Below are positions 34,120 to 42,521 of a stretch of 64,000 nt of DNA, in pieces. How positions within the stretch are numbered: the stretch's first letter is position 1; every line of letters begins with the position of its first letter. Under the pieces are notes generated by a model. That model searched no databases, was not told the DNA's origin, and was given only the letters and a program-made list of their open reading frames with translations. The DNA comes from Pseudocoprococcus catus (GTDB lineage Bacteria; Bacillota; Clostridia; Lachnospirales; Lachnospiraceae): assembly GCF_019734885.1 (NCBI RefSeq), contig NZ_JAAXCM010000021.1:62001-126000 (forward strand), read 5' to 3'. A program made the translations under genes and the position numbers.

Positions 34120-35544
34120 ATGTTATTTTGCAGTATAGAATTCATATTTCTGTTTATGCCGATTTTTTTGCTGATTTATTATACAGTTCCTGAAAAATAT
34201 GGCAACCTGATACTGTTTCTGGGAAGCCTGTTTTTTTATGCCTACGGGGAACGAAAGTTTTTCTGGCTGATACTTGTGTCACTGGTGCTGCACTATGGAC
34301 TGACCCGTTATGCAGAAGACAAAAGCCGAGAATGTCAGAGAGTATGTCTGATCCTTCTTCTCCTGTACGGTTTCGGGATGCTGTTTGTCTTCAAATATAT
34401 GGACTTTTTTGCAGCCAACTGGAATCATCTGGCAGTCTGGCTGACGGACAGAGGCAGCAGCATTCAGCTGCCTCAGGTGACGGTGCCGAAAGTAGCACTG
34501 CCTCTTGGTATCAGCTTTTATACATTCCAGATTGCAGCATATGTTATTGATGTCTACAGAGGACAGGTGAAGCCGGAGAAACGTTTTATTGATCTGGGAG
34601 CGTTTTTGTGCATGTTTCCTCAGCTGATCGCAGGTCCGATTGTGCTGTATCACGATGTGGCTGCACAATTAAAAAAACGTGTTCTGAGCTGGCACCATAT
34701 GGAAAATGGCATCAAGACATTTATTATCGGTCTGAGTCTGAAGATGCTTCTGGCCAATACATTTGGTACACTGTGGAATCAGGTACAGACAGCCGGTGTC
34801 AGTTCGGCGTCCGTTCCTATGGCATGGCTTGGGGCACTGGCCTATACATTTCAGATTTATTTTGACTTTCAGGGGTATTCCATGATGGCTATGGGCCTTG
34901 GAGAGATGTTGGGCTTTCGTATTCCGCGAAACTTCCGTCATCCTTACATGGCCACATCCGTGACAGATTTCTGGCGTCGTTGGCATATGACGCTCAGCAG
35001 CTGGTTTAAAAACTATGTTTATATTCCTCTGGGAGGCAGCCGACACGGAAAACTCCGCATGCTGTTTAATATGTTTGTTGTCTGGTCACTGACAGGACTG
35101 TGGCATGGTGCAGGATGGAATTTTGTCTTGTGGGGGCTGTATTATTTTGCCCTGCTGGCGATTGAAAAGCTGTTCCTATTGAAATTCTTTGAAAAATGTC
35201 CGGTTATCGGCTGGTGTTTTACATTTCCGGCAGTTGTGACAGGATGGGTGATTTTTGCATCGGATAACCTGACGGCCCTCAAAGCTTATCTCATGCAGAT
35301 GTTCGGCCATCTGGGGGATATGAGCCAGTGGACGATGAACCTGGATCTGTTTTTCCAGACAGTTCATCAGTATGGTCTGTATCTGGTTCTGGCAGTTGTC
35401 TTTTCAGTATCATGGCCTTATACAAAATACCGTGAGAACAAGAACAGACTGATCACGGTTGTGATCCTGCTCATTTTATTCCTTTTATGTGTTTATAAAA
35501 TGCAGACGGCAGCCAGCAATCCGTTTTTATATTTCAGATTTTAG
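34120..35544 (+). CDS. MBOAT family O-acyltransferase (AlgI/DltB-like)
   Basis: The 474-residue membrane protein has about ten hydrophobic segments. The MBOAT signature is present: FPQLIAGPIV, the RNFRHPY/DFWRRWHMTLSSWFKNYVYIPLGGSR block, and the catalytic histidine in LTGLWHGAGWNF. Such proteins move acyl groups across the membrane to surface polymers. The SGNH protein encoded directly downstream is the usual partner, so the pair probably O-acetylates a cell-wall or capsular polysaccharide. Confidence 0.93.
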   Translation: MLFCSIEFIFLFMPIFLLIYYTVPEKYGNLILFLGSLFFYAYGERKFFWLILVSLVLHYGLTRYAEDKSRECQRVCLILLLLYGFGMLFVFKYMDFFAANWNHLAVWLTDRGSSIQLPQVTVPKVALPLGISFYTFQIAAYVIDVYRGQVKPEKRFIDLGAFLCMFPQLIAGPIVLYHDVAAQLKKRVLSWHHMENGIKTFIIGLSLKMLLANTFGTLWNQVQTAGVSSASVPMAWLGALAYTFQIYFDFQGYSMMAMGLGEMLGFRIPRNFRHPYMATSVTDFWRRWHMTLSSWFKNYVYIPLGGSRHGKLRMLFNMFVVWSLTGLWHGAGWNFVLWGLYYFALLAIEKLFLLKFFEKCPVIGWCFTFPAVVTGWVIFASDNLTALKAYLMQMFGHLGDMSQWTMNLDLFFQTVHQYGLYLVLAVVFSVSWPYTKYRENKNRLITVVILLILFLLCVYKMQTAASNPFLYFRF

Positions 35545-35556
35545 GAGGTGCAGAAG

Positions 35557-36378
35557 ATGAGTAGTTTTATCAGTTGGGTGAAAAAATATCCGATGACAAT
35601 GCTTTTGATCATCTGCTGCCTCATCGGCGGTCCCTATTTTGGCGGTCAGCGTGTGATAGAAGCCTATGAAAATTATATGGGAAAAGCCAAGGGGGCGGAC
35701 GTCCTCGAAGAATGGACACAGAAAGCGATGAGACAGCAGACGCTGATGAAAGTGGATGCTCAGGGAACCAAAGAGCAGCAGGTGGCTCAGAAAGGCGGTC
35801 CTTTTGTGGATGTGGATCAGAGTTATCTGGATGATGCGGTGTTTATCGGTGATTCCAGAACAGACACATTGAAAATGTACGCTGGCTGGGACAATGCCAC
35901 CTATTATGTCAAGACCGGAACCAACATCTGGGATATCATGGATGTCGTGCCGGACGATGAGAATATTACCATCGATGAAGAGCTTCAGAAGCATCAGTTT
36001 GGCAAAGTCTATATTATGCTGGGGGTCAATGAACTGGGAACGGGAACTGCTGAAACCTATTACCAGCAGTTTAAGAAGGTCGTAGAGCGTATCCGGGAAT
36101 TACAGCCTGATGCCCTGATTTTCGTAGAATCTATTATCCATGTCTCAGCGTTAAAAGATGCGGAAGGGACTGTCATCAACAACAAAGAAATCAACGCCCG
36201 AAACAAATGGCTCAAAAAACTGGCAGACAACAAAACCATCTTCTATCTGGACTACAATGAAGTCCTGGATGATGAGAATGGTGCATTAAAAGCTGACTCT
36301 ACATTTGACGGTGTTCATCTGCAGGCAGACCAGCTTGAACCATGGAAAGAATACATCCTCAGCCATGGCGTTCAATAG
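35557..36378 (+). CDS. Membrane-anchored SGNH/GDSL hydrolase-like protein, MBOAT partner
   Basis: The roughly 273-residue protein has one N-terminal membrane segment (residues 12-28) and an extracellular SGNH domain: block I FIGDSRTDTL with the nucleophile Ser, block III-like MLGVNELG with Asn, and block V DGVHLQ with the Asp-x-x-His pair. The ATG at 35557 follows AGGAGG, which overlaps the MBOAT stop codon. It would catalyse the final transfer of the acetyl group to a glycan outside the cell. Confidence 0.88.
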   Translation: MSSFISWVKKYPMTMLLIICCLIGGPYFGGQRVIEAYENYMGKAKGADVLEEWTQKAMRQQTLMKVDAQGTKEQQVAQKGGPFVDVDQSYLDDAVFIGDSRTDTLKMYAGWDNATYYVKTGTNIWDIMDVVPDDENITIDEELQKHQFGKVYIMLGVNELGTGTAETYYQQFKKVVERIRELQPDALIFVESIIHVSALKDAEGTVINNKEINARNKWLKKLADNKTIFYLDYNEVLDDENGALKADSTFDGVHLQADQLEPWKEYILSHGVQ

Positions 36379-36459
36379 AGCGGCCGCTTTCTGTTCTCTG
36401 AGCCGCCGTGGCTTCGGATGAGAAAAGGCTCCGTATGCGTGAGAGAGCTGCTTTTTTTA
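36377..36459 (+). terminator. Likely branched terminator after the MBOAT-SGNH operon
   Basis: AGCGGC near 36380 can pair with GCTGCT just before T7 at 36452; smaller stems lie inside. The fold is less clear than at other sites. Confidence 0.35.
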
Positions 36460-36580
36460 TGGCAAACACAGATGGAATCTGCTAAAATATAGGTAAAAAG
36501 ACTTCCAGGAGCGTTTTAGATGTTTTCGGGGACTATGGAAGCGTTTTGCACTATCTGAATTTACAGAAAGGGGTATTTTT

Positions 36581-37531
36581 ATGGGGTTAAAGACGGTTGT
36601 TTTGAATTCTGAGCGTATGAATTATGACGGCAAGCTGGATCTGTCGGTTTTGTCATCTCAGGTGAAGGAGTATGCCTCCACGGAACCGGATCAGATCCTT
36701 GAGCGTGTTCAGGGGATGGATGTTGTGGTGACGAAGGAGATGCCGGTTTGCGGCGATATCATTGCACGTTTTCCGGATTCTGTCCAGTTGATCTGTGAAG
36801 CGGGAACGGGATATAACAATATTGACATTGAAGCGGCCAGAGCCAGAGGGATTGCCGTATGCAATATTCCGGCGTACAGCACAGAACGTGTGGCGCATAC
36901 GGCCATCATGATGATTTTGAATCTCAGTTCTTCTATGCAGATCCAGCAGGCAATGCTGGCAAGGGGCGATAGAAGCAATTTTACAAAGTGCATGCAGGTC
37001 AGTCATGTGGAAGTCAACGGCAAGATCCTGGGGGTTATCGGAGCAGGAAACATTGGCCGTGAGGTGATCAAAGTGGCTCAGGCACTTGGCATGAAGGTGC
37101 TGGCTTATGCAAGGACACCAAGACCGGATGAAGATAATCTAAAGTTTGTTTCTTTTGAAGAACTGCTGAAACAGAGTGATTATATCAGTCTGCATTGTCC
37201 ATTGACGCCGCAGACAAGACATATGATCAATAAAGAGACCATTGCTATGATGAAAACGACGGCGTATATTATCAATACAAGCCGCGGCGCCCTGATTGAT
37301 GAGCCGGCGCTGATTGAGGCACTGCAGGAAGGCAGGATCGCCGGTGCAGGCCTGGATGTTCAGGAGACAGAGCCTCCGGTACAGGACAATCCGCTTTACG
37401 ATATGCCAAATATTATCCTGACACCGCATATGGGATGGAAGGGGCTGGAGACCCGTCAGAGACTGGTATCTATTCTGGCTGCCAATATTCAGGCCTTTGA
37501 TGAAGGAAGACCTCAGAATGTCGTCAGCTAG
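36581..37531 (+). CDS. D-2-hydroxyacid dehydrogenase, glycerate dehydrogenase-like
   Basis: The 316-residue protein has the NAD-binding GVIGAGNIGREVIKVAQALG (about residues 149-168) and the catalytic Arg-Glu-His set: R in NTSRGALID, E in DVQETEPP and H in TPHMGW. The segment LTPHMGWKGLETRQRL resembles hydroxypyruvate reductase/glycerate dehydrogenase more than phosphoglycerate dehydrogenase. It would reduce hydroxypyruvate or a related 2-oxoacid with NADH. RBS AAAGGGG. Single gene. Confidence 0.88.
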   Translation: MGLKTVVLNSERMNYDGKLDLSVLSSQVKEYASTEPDQILERVQGMDVVVTKEMPVCGDIIARFPDSVQLICEAGTGYNNIDIEAARARGIAVCNIPAYSTERVAHTAIMMILNLSSSMQIQQAMLARGDRSNFTKCMQVSHVEVNGKILGVIGAGNIGREVIKVAQALGMKVLAYARTPRPDEDNLKFVSFEELLKQSDYISLHCPLTPQTRHMINKETIAMMKTTAYIINTSRGALIDEPALIEALQEGRIAGAGLDVQETEPPVQDNPLYDMPNIILTPHMGWKGLETRQRLVSILAANIQAFDEGRPQNVVS

Positions 37532-37540
37532 TTGCCAGAG

Positions 37541-37559
37541 AAAATTTCCTGAATTTAAG
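37541..37559. repeat. 19-bp dispersed repeat, copy A
   Basis: AAAATTTCCTGAATTTAAG also occurs at 50833-50851, in both cases shortly after a gene end. A chance match of this length in 64 kb is unlikely but not excluded in AT-rich DNA. Confidence 0.5.
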
Positions 37560-37600
37560 TAGAAAATGGCTTTTTAAAAAGGTTCTTTCATTAAAAAGGT

Positions 37601-37628
37601 TTGATTTCCTGCATATTTGTGGTAGAAT
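37601..37628 (+). promoter_or_regulatory. Promoter upstream of the small export-family gene
   Basis: TTGATT (37601-37606), 16 bp, TAGAAT (37623-37628). Confidence 0.5.
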
Positions 37629-37700
37629 AGCAATATTCGTATAAGAGATGGGGATTGTCCCATATCCTGGAATATTGAGATGCAGAGGTGCAGGAGAATG

Positions 37701-38174
37701 ATGAATTATATAATTGTGTTTTTTATTTCTATGGTGCCGCTGATTGAACTCCGCGGCTCCATTCTTTATGCCACGGGAGTAGGGCTTCCGTTCCTTCCGG
37801 CTTATATAACGGCCATCATCGGCAATATGCTGCCGGTGCCATTTATCTTTTTGTTTGCCAGAAGGATATTGATCTGGGGATCAGATAAGCCTGTTATCGG
37901 CAGATTTTTCAGTTTTTGTCTTGAGAAAGGCGAGAAGGGCGGCAAGAAGCTTCAGGCCAAGGCAGGCCGGGGACTTTTTGTGGCACTGCTTCTGTTTGTA
38001 GGCATTCCGTTGCCGGGAACCGGTGCCTGGACGGGGACTTTGGCAGCCAGTCTTCTGGATATGGACTTTAAGTCCAGCGTGACAGCTATTATGTGTGGTG
38101 TGCTCCTTGCAGGCATTATTATGGGCGCTGCGGGCGCAGGTTTATTTGGAGCGATTGGTGCATTATTTGGTTAG
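37701..38174 (+). CDS. Small multidrug-export family membrane protein
   Basis: The roughly 157-residue protein has four or five membrane segments and the family pattern MVPLIELRGSILYATGVGLP near the start and GIPLPGTGAWTGTLAA later, matching the small multidrug export (DUF-type PF06695) family. Transport activity is inferred from the family name and is unproven. ATG codons at 37698 and 37701 follow GCAGGAGA; 37701 has better spacing. A MraY-like gene follows after 30 bp, probably in one operon. Confidence 0.8.
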   Translation: MNYIIVFFISMVPLIELRGSILYATGVGLPFLPAYITAIIGNMLPVPFIFLFARRILIWGSDKPVIGRFFSFCLEKGEKGGKKLQAKAGRGLFVALLLFVGIPLPGTGAWTGTLAASLLDMDFKSSVTAIMCGVLLAGIIMGAAGAGLFGAIGALFG

Positions 38175-38204
38175 AAATTTCAAACGAGAGAGAGGAAAGA
38201 GCTA

Positions 38205-39167
38205 ATGATAAACATGTTGTTAACCGGCGTGCCGGCGAATATAATGGCACTGGCCGGCCTGGTATTTGCTTTTGTTATGACCTGTCTGCTGCTTGCCAGG
38301 TGCAATGACAGACTGCCGAAGGATCAGGGAAGAGAATTCGCTGTCAACGGCGCATTGTCCGCAGGTAAACCAAGAGGTGCCGGATTTATATTTATTCTTG
38401 TATTTATTGCAGCTGTTGTACTGTTTTGTGAACTGAATACAGAGATCATCATTTATCTTGTTTTGTTGGCTGCAGCCATGATGACAGGATTTCTGGATGA
38501 CTGTTCCAGAGCACCATGGGGAGAACTTAAGAAAGGGCTTCTGGATTTTGCAATTGCAGTCATGGTAGCGGTTACATTTCTGAATTTCAACAGCAGCGTT
38601 GTAGACTTTGCGATTTTCGGCGGCAGTATCACGATTCCGCCGGTGATCTTCGGCATCCTGACAGTTGTGCTTGTATGGGTGTCCATCAACGTCACAAACT
38701 GTAGTGATGGTGTTGATGGTCTGTCAGGTACACTGACGATCATTACGCTGATCAGTTTATATATGGTCGATCAGATCAAGGGCACAGATCCTGTATTCTC
38801 ACATACGATCCTGCTTTTTGTGATTTGTATTCTGGCTTATCTCTGGTTTAATGCCACTCCGAGCAAACTGATGATGGGTGATGCCGGTTCCAGAGCCATG
38901 GGCTTTTTTATCAGCATTGCAGCATTGAAGACAGGCAGTCCGTTTATCTATATTCCGGTAGCCATTGTGCTGATCCTGGACGGTGGTCTTGGCCTTCTGA
39001 AAGTTTCTCTGTTGAGATTCCTGAAAATCAAGATTCTCGTGAACACCAGAACACCGCTGCACGACCATGTCCGTAAGGTAATGGGATGGTCTAATACACA
39101 GGCTGTCTTCAGATTTGCGATTATTCAGATTATGATTTCAGCGGCAGCTATTTATTTGATTATGTAA
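38205..39167 (+). CDS. MraY-like phospho-sugar-1-phosphate transferase (paralogue)
   Basis: The 320-residue protein has about nine membrane segments with the polyprenyl-phosphate phosphoglycosyl transferase motifs: GKPRGAG, GFLDDCSRAPWG, the Asp-rich NCSDGVDGL, MGDAGSRAMG and TPLHDHVRK. These match MraY, but KPRGAG replaces the usual TPTMGG and no cell-wall genes surround it. It is likely an extra MraY-type enzyme that charges undecaprenyl phosphate with a sugar, for muropeptide or surface-polymer synthesis. RBS GAGAGGAAAG. Confidence 0.85.
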   Translation: MINMLLTGVPANIMALAGLVFAFVMTCLLLARCNDRLPKDQGREFAVNGALSAGKPRGAGFIFILVFIAAVVLFCELNTEIIIYLVLLAAAMMTGFLDDCSRAPWGELKKGLLDFAIAVMVAVTFLNFNSSVVDFAIFGGSITIPPVIFGILTVVLVWVSINVTNCSDGVDGLSGTLTIITLISLYMVDQIKGTDPVFSHTILLFVICILAYLWFNATPSKLMMGDAGSRAMGFFISIAALKTGSPFIYIPVAIVLILDGGLGLLKVSLLRFLKIKILVNTRTPLHDHVRKVMGWSNTQAVFRFAIIQIMISAAAIYLIM

Positions 39168-39184
39168 GTGATTTGATGACAAAA

Positions 39185-39247
39185 GGCCGGTTACGGATGA
39201 GATTTACCCAGTGTTCTGGATACATCTCATCCGTAACCGGCCTCTTT
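39185..39247 (+). terminator. Very strong terminator after the MraY-like gene
   Basis: A perfect 19-bp stem (GGCCGGTTACGGATGAGAT with its complement ending GTAACCGGCC) closes a 22-nt loop, followed by TCTTTG. Confidence 0.85.
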
Positions 39248-39336
39248 GTATACTTCAGAGTGGGTGCTGTATATCCGATGTGAACCCATATGTATGATAT
39301 TGCATCTTGATATTGTAATATATTCATACACAACTT

Positions 39337-39396
39337 GGATTATAGTCAATTATAAAACGTGGACTAAAGTCATATAATAATTGTATTATAGTCAAA
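39337..39396 (+). promoter_or_regulatory. Three operator-like repeats upstream of the XRE regulator
   Basis: GGATTATAGTCAAT (39337), GGACTAAAGTCATA (39361) and GTATTATAGTCAAA (39383) are spaced 24 and 22 bp apart, about two helical turns. They resemble imperfect versions of a GGACTATAGTCC-type palindrome. The array ends 13 bp before the XRE gene and overlaps the expected promoter, which suggests autoregulation. Confidence 0.65.
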
Positions 39397-39409
39397 AGGC
39401 GGAAAATGT

Positions 39410-39724
39410 ATGAAAGGATGCATTGGCAAAAGGATCAAAGATCTGAGAAAGAAAAATCAGATGACACAGGAACAGCTGGCAGAAGCTGTAGATGTGGATA
39501 TCAGTTATATAAGCAAAATAGAGAACAATCATGTACGCAATATCAGTCTGTCTCTTGCATGCGAACTGGCAGCAGTTTTGCAGGTCTCCCTCAGTTATCT
39601 GGTAGGCGAATCTACAGAAAGCCAGACTATGGATGAAGAGATGTCAAGAAAATATGAAGCGTGCACAGACGAGCAAAAACGAATTCTACTAAAAATTGCT
39701 GACATACTGCATGAAAGCAAATAG
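39410..39724 (+). CDS. XRE-family transcriptional regulator
   Basis: The 104-residue protein has an N-terminal Cro/CI helix-turn-helix (residues about 7-62): KRIKDLRKKNQMTQEQLAEA, the recognition helix DISYISKIENN, then SLACELAAVLQVSLSYLVGE. A short C-terminal helical tail follows. The proposed RBS, GGCGG, is weak. It probably represses itself through the three repeats just upstream. Other targets are unknown. Confidence 0.88.
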   Translation: MKGCIGKRIKDLRKKNQMTQEQLAEAVDVDISYISKIENNHVRNISLSLACELAAVLQVSLSYLVGESTESQTMDEEMSRKYEACTDEQKRILLKIADILHESK

Positions 39725-39729
39725 AAACT

Positions 39730-39763
39730 TGAGAAACTCGCGTAGCGGGTTTCTCATAGTTTT
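39730..39763. terminator. Hairpin between convergent genes
   Basis: TGAGAAAC and GTTTCTCA form the stem around TCGCGTAGCGG, followed by TAGTTTTGG. It can serve the XRE gene. Confidence 0.65.
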
Positions 39764-39814
39764 GGATTCTTTATAGATAGACAGGGATGCACACTTTTTA
39801 TTATGCCAGCCCTC

Positions 39815-40882
39815 TTAAATAGACAATTCCATATCGCCTTTTTTGATCATATTGTGTTTGCGCATGGCTTCTGAGAAGACAAGGGTGACAATGGCCGGCA
39901 GGATAAAATGGAACAGAAGGATCTTGATCAGAACGGAAACAGGATTTTCTGAGACGGTCATTGTCTGCCATGTCATGATCTGTCCAACCAGACCGGAGGT
40001 GCCCATGCCGCTTCCGGTGGCATTGTTGGTCATACCAATCCATTTGCTGATGGCGATAGGCCCGAGGATGGCAGATGAGAGAATCTCAGGGATCCAGATC
40101 TGTGGATGTCTGACAATATTCGGAACCTGCAGCATGGAAGTGCCGATACCCTGGGCCAGAAGGCCGCCGACGCCGTTTTCCCTGAAGCTGGCAACGGCAA
40201 ACCCCACCATCTGGCAGCAGCAGCCGATGGTTGCAGCACCGGCTGCCGGGCCGGTCAGGCCGAGAATGATGCCAAGAGCAGCAGAACTGATCGGCAGTGT
40301 CAGTACCATACCCATGATGACGGAAACGACGACTCCCATGATCAGCGGCTGCTGAACGGTGCCCCAGTTAATGACATCACCAAGCTTTGTCATGATGGCA
40401 GAAACCGGAGGCCCTACAATGATACCTGCAGCACCGCCGGTGATGATCGTTACTGCCGGTGTGATCAGAAGATCCAGCTTCGTTTTGCCTGCAGGCAGGG
40501 AACCGATGGCAATGCCGGCAAGAGCTGCGATAAAAGCGGAGAGCGGATCACCGGGACCGCTGTAGACAAGGGCACCATCGGAGAGAATGGAACCGGAGAT
40601 AATAGCAGTTGCATAGGCACCGATCATACCTGCAGCGGCAGCTGATAGTGTAACATAAGTTGAGGACTTATACTTGTAGGCAACACCGATACCAATGCCG
40701 GCGCCGGTGAGACGCTGGGCTATAACGGCGAAAACACCGAGATAATAGCCGAAATCTCCGCCGATCAGATCGGCAATCTGTTTCAAAATCGTACCGATGA
40801 TCAGTGTGGAAAACAGGCCGAGGGCCATGCCGCTCAGCCCGTCAATAAAAATCAAATTTAAAAACTTCTTAATTGTTGACAT
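39815..40882 (-). CDS. PTS-type EIIC membrane protein (EIIC_2 family)
   Basis: The roughly 355-residue protein has eight to ten membrane segments rich in glycine and alanine, for example AQRLTGAGIGIGVAYKYKSS and GLTGPAAGAATIGCCCQMVG. It matches the stand-alone PTS_EIIC_2 family, members of which usually have no EIIA or EIIB partner; none is present here. The ATG at 40882 (complement) has CAGGGAG seven bases upstream. It follows the NiaR-like gene by 60 bp and is probably in the same operon, which raises the idea of a niacin-related substrate instead of a sugar. Confidence 0.82.
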   Translation of the reverse strand: MSTIKKFLNLIFIDGLSGMALGLFSTLIIGTILKQIADLIGGDFGYYLGVFAVIAQRLTGAGIGIGVAYKYKSSTYVTLSAAAAGMIGAYATAIISGSILSDGALVYSGPGDPLSAFIAALAGIAIGSLPAGKTKLDLLITPAVTIITGGAAGIIVGPPVSAIMTKLGDVINWGTVQQPLIMGVVVSVIMGMVLTLPISSAALGIILGLTGPAAGAATIGCCCQMVGFAVASFRENGVGGLLAQGIGTSMLQVPNIVRHPQIWIPEILSSAILGPIAISKWIGMTNNATGSGMGTSGLVGQIMTWQTMTVSENPVSVLIKILLFHFILPAIVTLVFSEAMRKHNMIKKGDMELSI

Positions 40883-40942
40883 AGAAAAACTCCCTGTATA
40901 CACATATGTCTTGTCAGGAATTGCCAAATAAAAAGGTTGACC

Positions 40943-41461
40943 TTATGCGCGAACAAGGTAACCTTTTTCACGAAGTGCACGTTCGATATTGTCCAACATG
41001 ACTTCGGATCGGGCTTCAACTGTGTGATAATGGGTGCCGCCTGCGATGATATTCAGCGGTTTGGCATTGGAATGCTTCAAACGGTCACAGAATTCTGCCA
41101 CATCCCGACGGTTCTCCAGAATGAGATTGGCTGTGATTTGCCCGTAAATCTCATGTTCAATGATGACATCAAGCACCTTGCCGCCGTTGTCAACAATGGT
41201 ATTCAATTCATCTGCAATGGCATCATCGCTGTGGTTGACACAGTAAATCCGGTGACAGGCTTCCGTCTGCTGACTGTACAGAACATATCCCTTCGTTGTG
41301 GCGAGAATATCCTTATTCACTGCACGCAGCAGCGCAATATCCTGAACAATAACCTGACGGCTGACACCAAGTGAACGGGCCAGGGCACTTCCCGAGATAG
41401 GAGCTGTGCTGTCCCTCAGCATCTGCAGAAGCTGTTCGCGCCTTGCTTCACCTTCCTGCAT
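40943..41461 (-). CDS. niaR: NiaR-type transcriptional repressor (HTH plus 3H domain)
   Basis: The roughly 172-residue protein has an N-terminal winged helix (ISGSALARSLGVSRQVIVQDIALLRA) and a C-terminal 3H domain with its histidines (VIIEHEIYGQI, GGTHYHTVEA). This matches NiaR/YrxA of Firmicutes, which represses NAD synthesis and niacin uptake genes when niacin is bound. The ATG at 41461 (complement) follows AAGGAGG; the longer frame to 41548 has no RBS. It leads a likely operon with the EIIC-like gene. Confidence 0.9.
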   Translation of the reverse strand: MQEGEARREQLLQMLRDSTAPISGSALARSLGVSRQVIVQDIALLRAVNKDILATTKGYVLYSQQTEACHRIYCVNHSDDAIADELNTIVDNGGKVLDVIIEHEIYGQITANLILENRRDVAEFCDRLKHSNAKPLNIIAGGTHYHTVEARSEVMLDNIERALREKGYLVRA

Positions 41462-41657
41462 ATAAATCCTCCTTCCTGTATATGTACTGCCCGGACAAAC
41501 ATCAGCATCTGCATGCATCTGATCTATATGAATCCAATCTGCAAGCATCAGGAAGAAATGCCTGTGGGCAAAATCCTTATGACTAATATGATAACTTTAA
41601 AATCATATTTTGTAAAGAAAAAAGATATGATATAATGGGGAAGAGGTGAATAATAAA

Positions 41658-42329
41658 ATGAGATACTATAATCAGACAAACTACCCCCATGTTCCATATC
41701 CGACACTGACAGATCTTCCTGAACTGGGACGTTCAGATACAACCGTCAGAGATGCGGGCTGTGGCCTCTGCGCTTCATGTATGGTTGTTGAGAATATGAC
41801 AGGCAGGGAATTCCCATTGATCGACTGTCTGGAACTTTCCATCAATGTCAATGCCAACCACAGTCCGGGCACAGACTTAACCGTCCTTGGACCGTATATT
41901 GCAGAACGCTTTGACCTGGATCTTGTGATCACAGATGATCCTGAGCTTCTGAGAGCGCATCTGAAGAAAGGCTATATGGCCGTTGCATGCTCTGCAGGGG
42001 ACAGACCGGAAGAAGATTATATCGGTGTATTCTCACATGGCGGGCACTTTATCGCTGTTGTGGGTATCGAAGAAGACGGCGAGCATATCACAGTCCTTGA
42101 CCCGTCATTAATGCCGGATAAATATCAGGAAGACGGCCGTCGTGACAAGGTCATTGTCAACGGCAACGTCCTTCATACAACCATGAAGGTTCTGGCAGAA
42201 GACTGTCGTTACAGAGAAATCAAATACTATGCAGACGGCGACTTCAAGAAATGGCTGGAGCAGGAAGAACCGGATGCCAACAAAGACCGTTACTTCCTTT
42301 TCAGCCCTAAAGCATCCGAGAGCAGATAA
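41658..42329 (+). CDS. C39-like cysteine peptidase family protein
   Basis: The 223-residue protein lacks a signal peptide. It carries DAGCGLCASCMV with the probable catalytic C35, GGHFIAVVGI with the catalytic His and DPSLMPDK with the Asp, the layout of papain-like peptidase C39-type domains. The function is unknown: peptide cleavage or binding in the cytoplasm. ATG 41658 is nine bases after AGAGGTG; the GTG at 41646 overlaps that RBS. The gene is followed by a two-way terminator. Confidence 0.78.
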   Translation: MRYYNQTNYPHVPYPTLTDLPELGRSDTTVRDAGCGLCASCMVVENMTGREFPLIDCLELSINVNANHSPGTDLTVLGPYIAERFDLDLVITDDPELLRAHLKKGYMAVACSAGDRPEEDYIGVFSHGGHFIAVVGIEEDGEHITVLDPSLMPDKYQEDGRRDKVIVNGNVLHTTMKVLAEDCRYREIKYYADGDFKKWLEQEEPDANKDRYFLFSPKASESR

Positions 42330-42428
42330 ACCGAATCAATATCATCAATTTTGGAGAATGATATGTACAAAACTCTGCAGGGGCAGTATCCGGTTATCTT
42401 TCTCACATGCCGGATAAAAGAATAGCCA

Positions 42429-42490
42429 GGGAATAAAAATAATCGTCCACGGGCAGGTGCTTCTGCCTGTGGACGATTATTTTTATTCCC
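42429..42490. terminator. Bidirectional terminator
   Basis: GGGAATAAAAATAATCGTCC and its near-perfect complement form a stem of about 27 bp with A-rich and T-rich edges. It serves the C39-like gene from the left and the M18 peptidase gene from the right. Confidence 0.85.
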
Positions 42491-42521
42491 TTCAAGGACT
42501 ATTGAGTATTCACAAACAATT

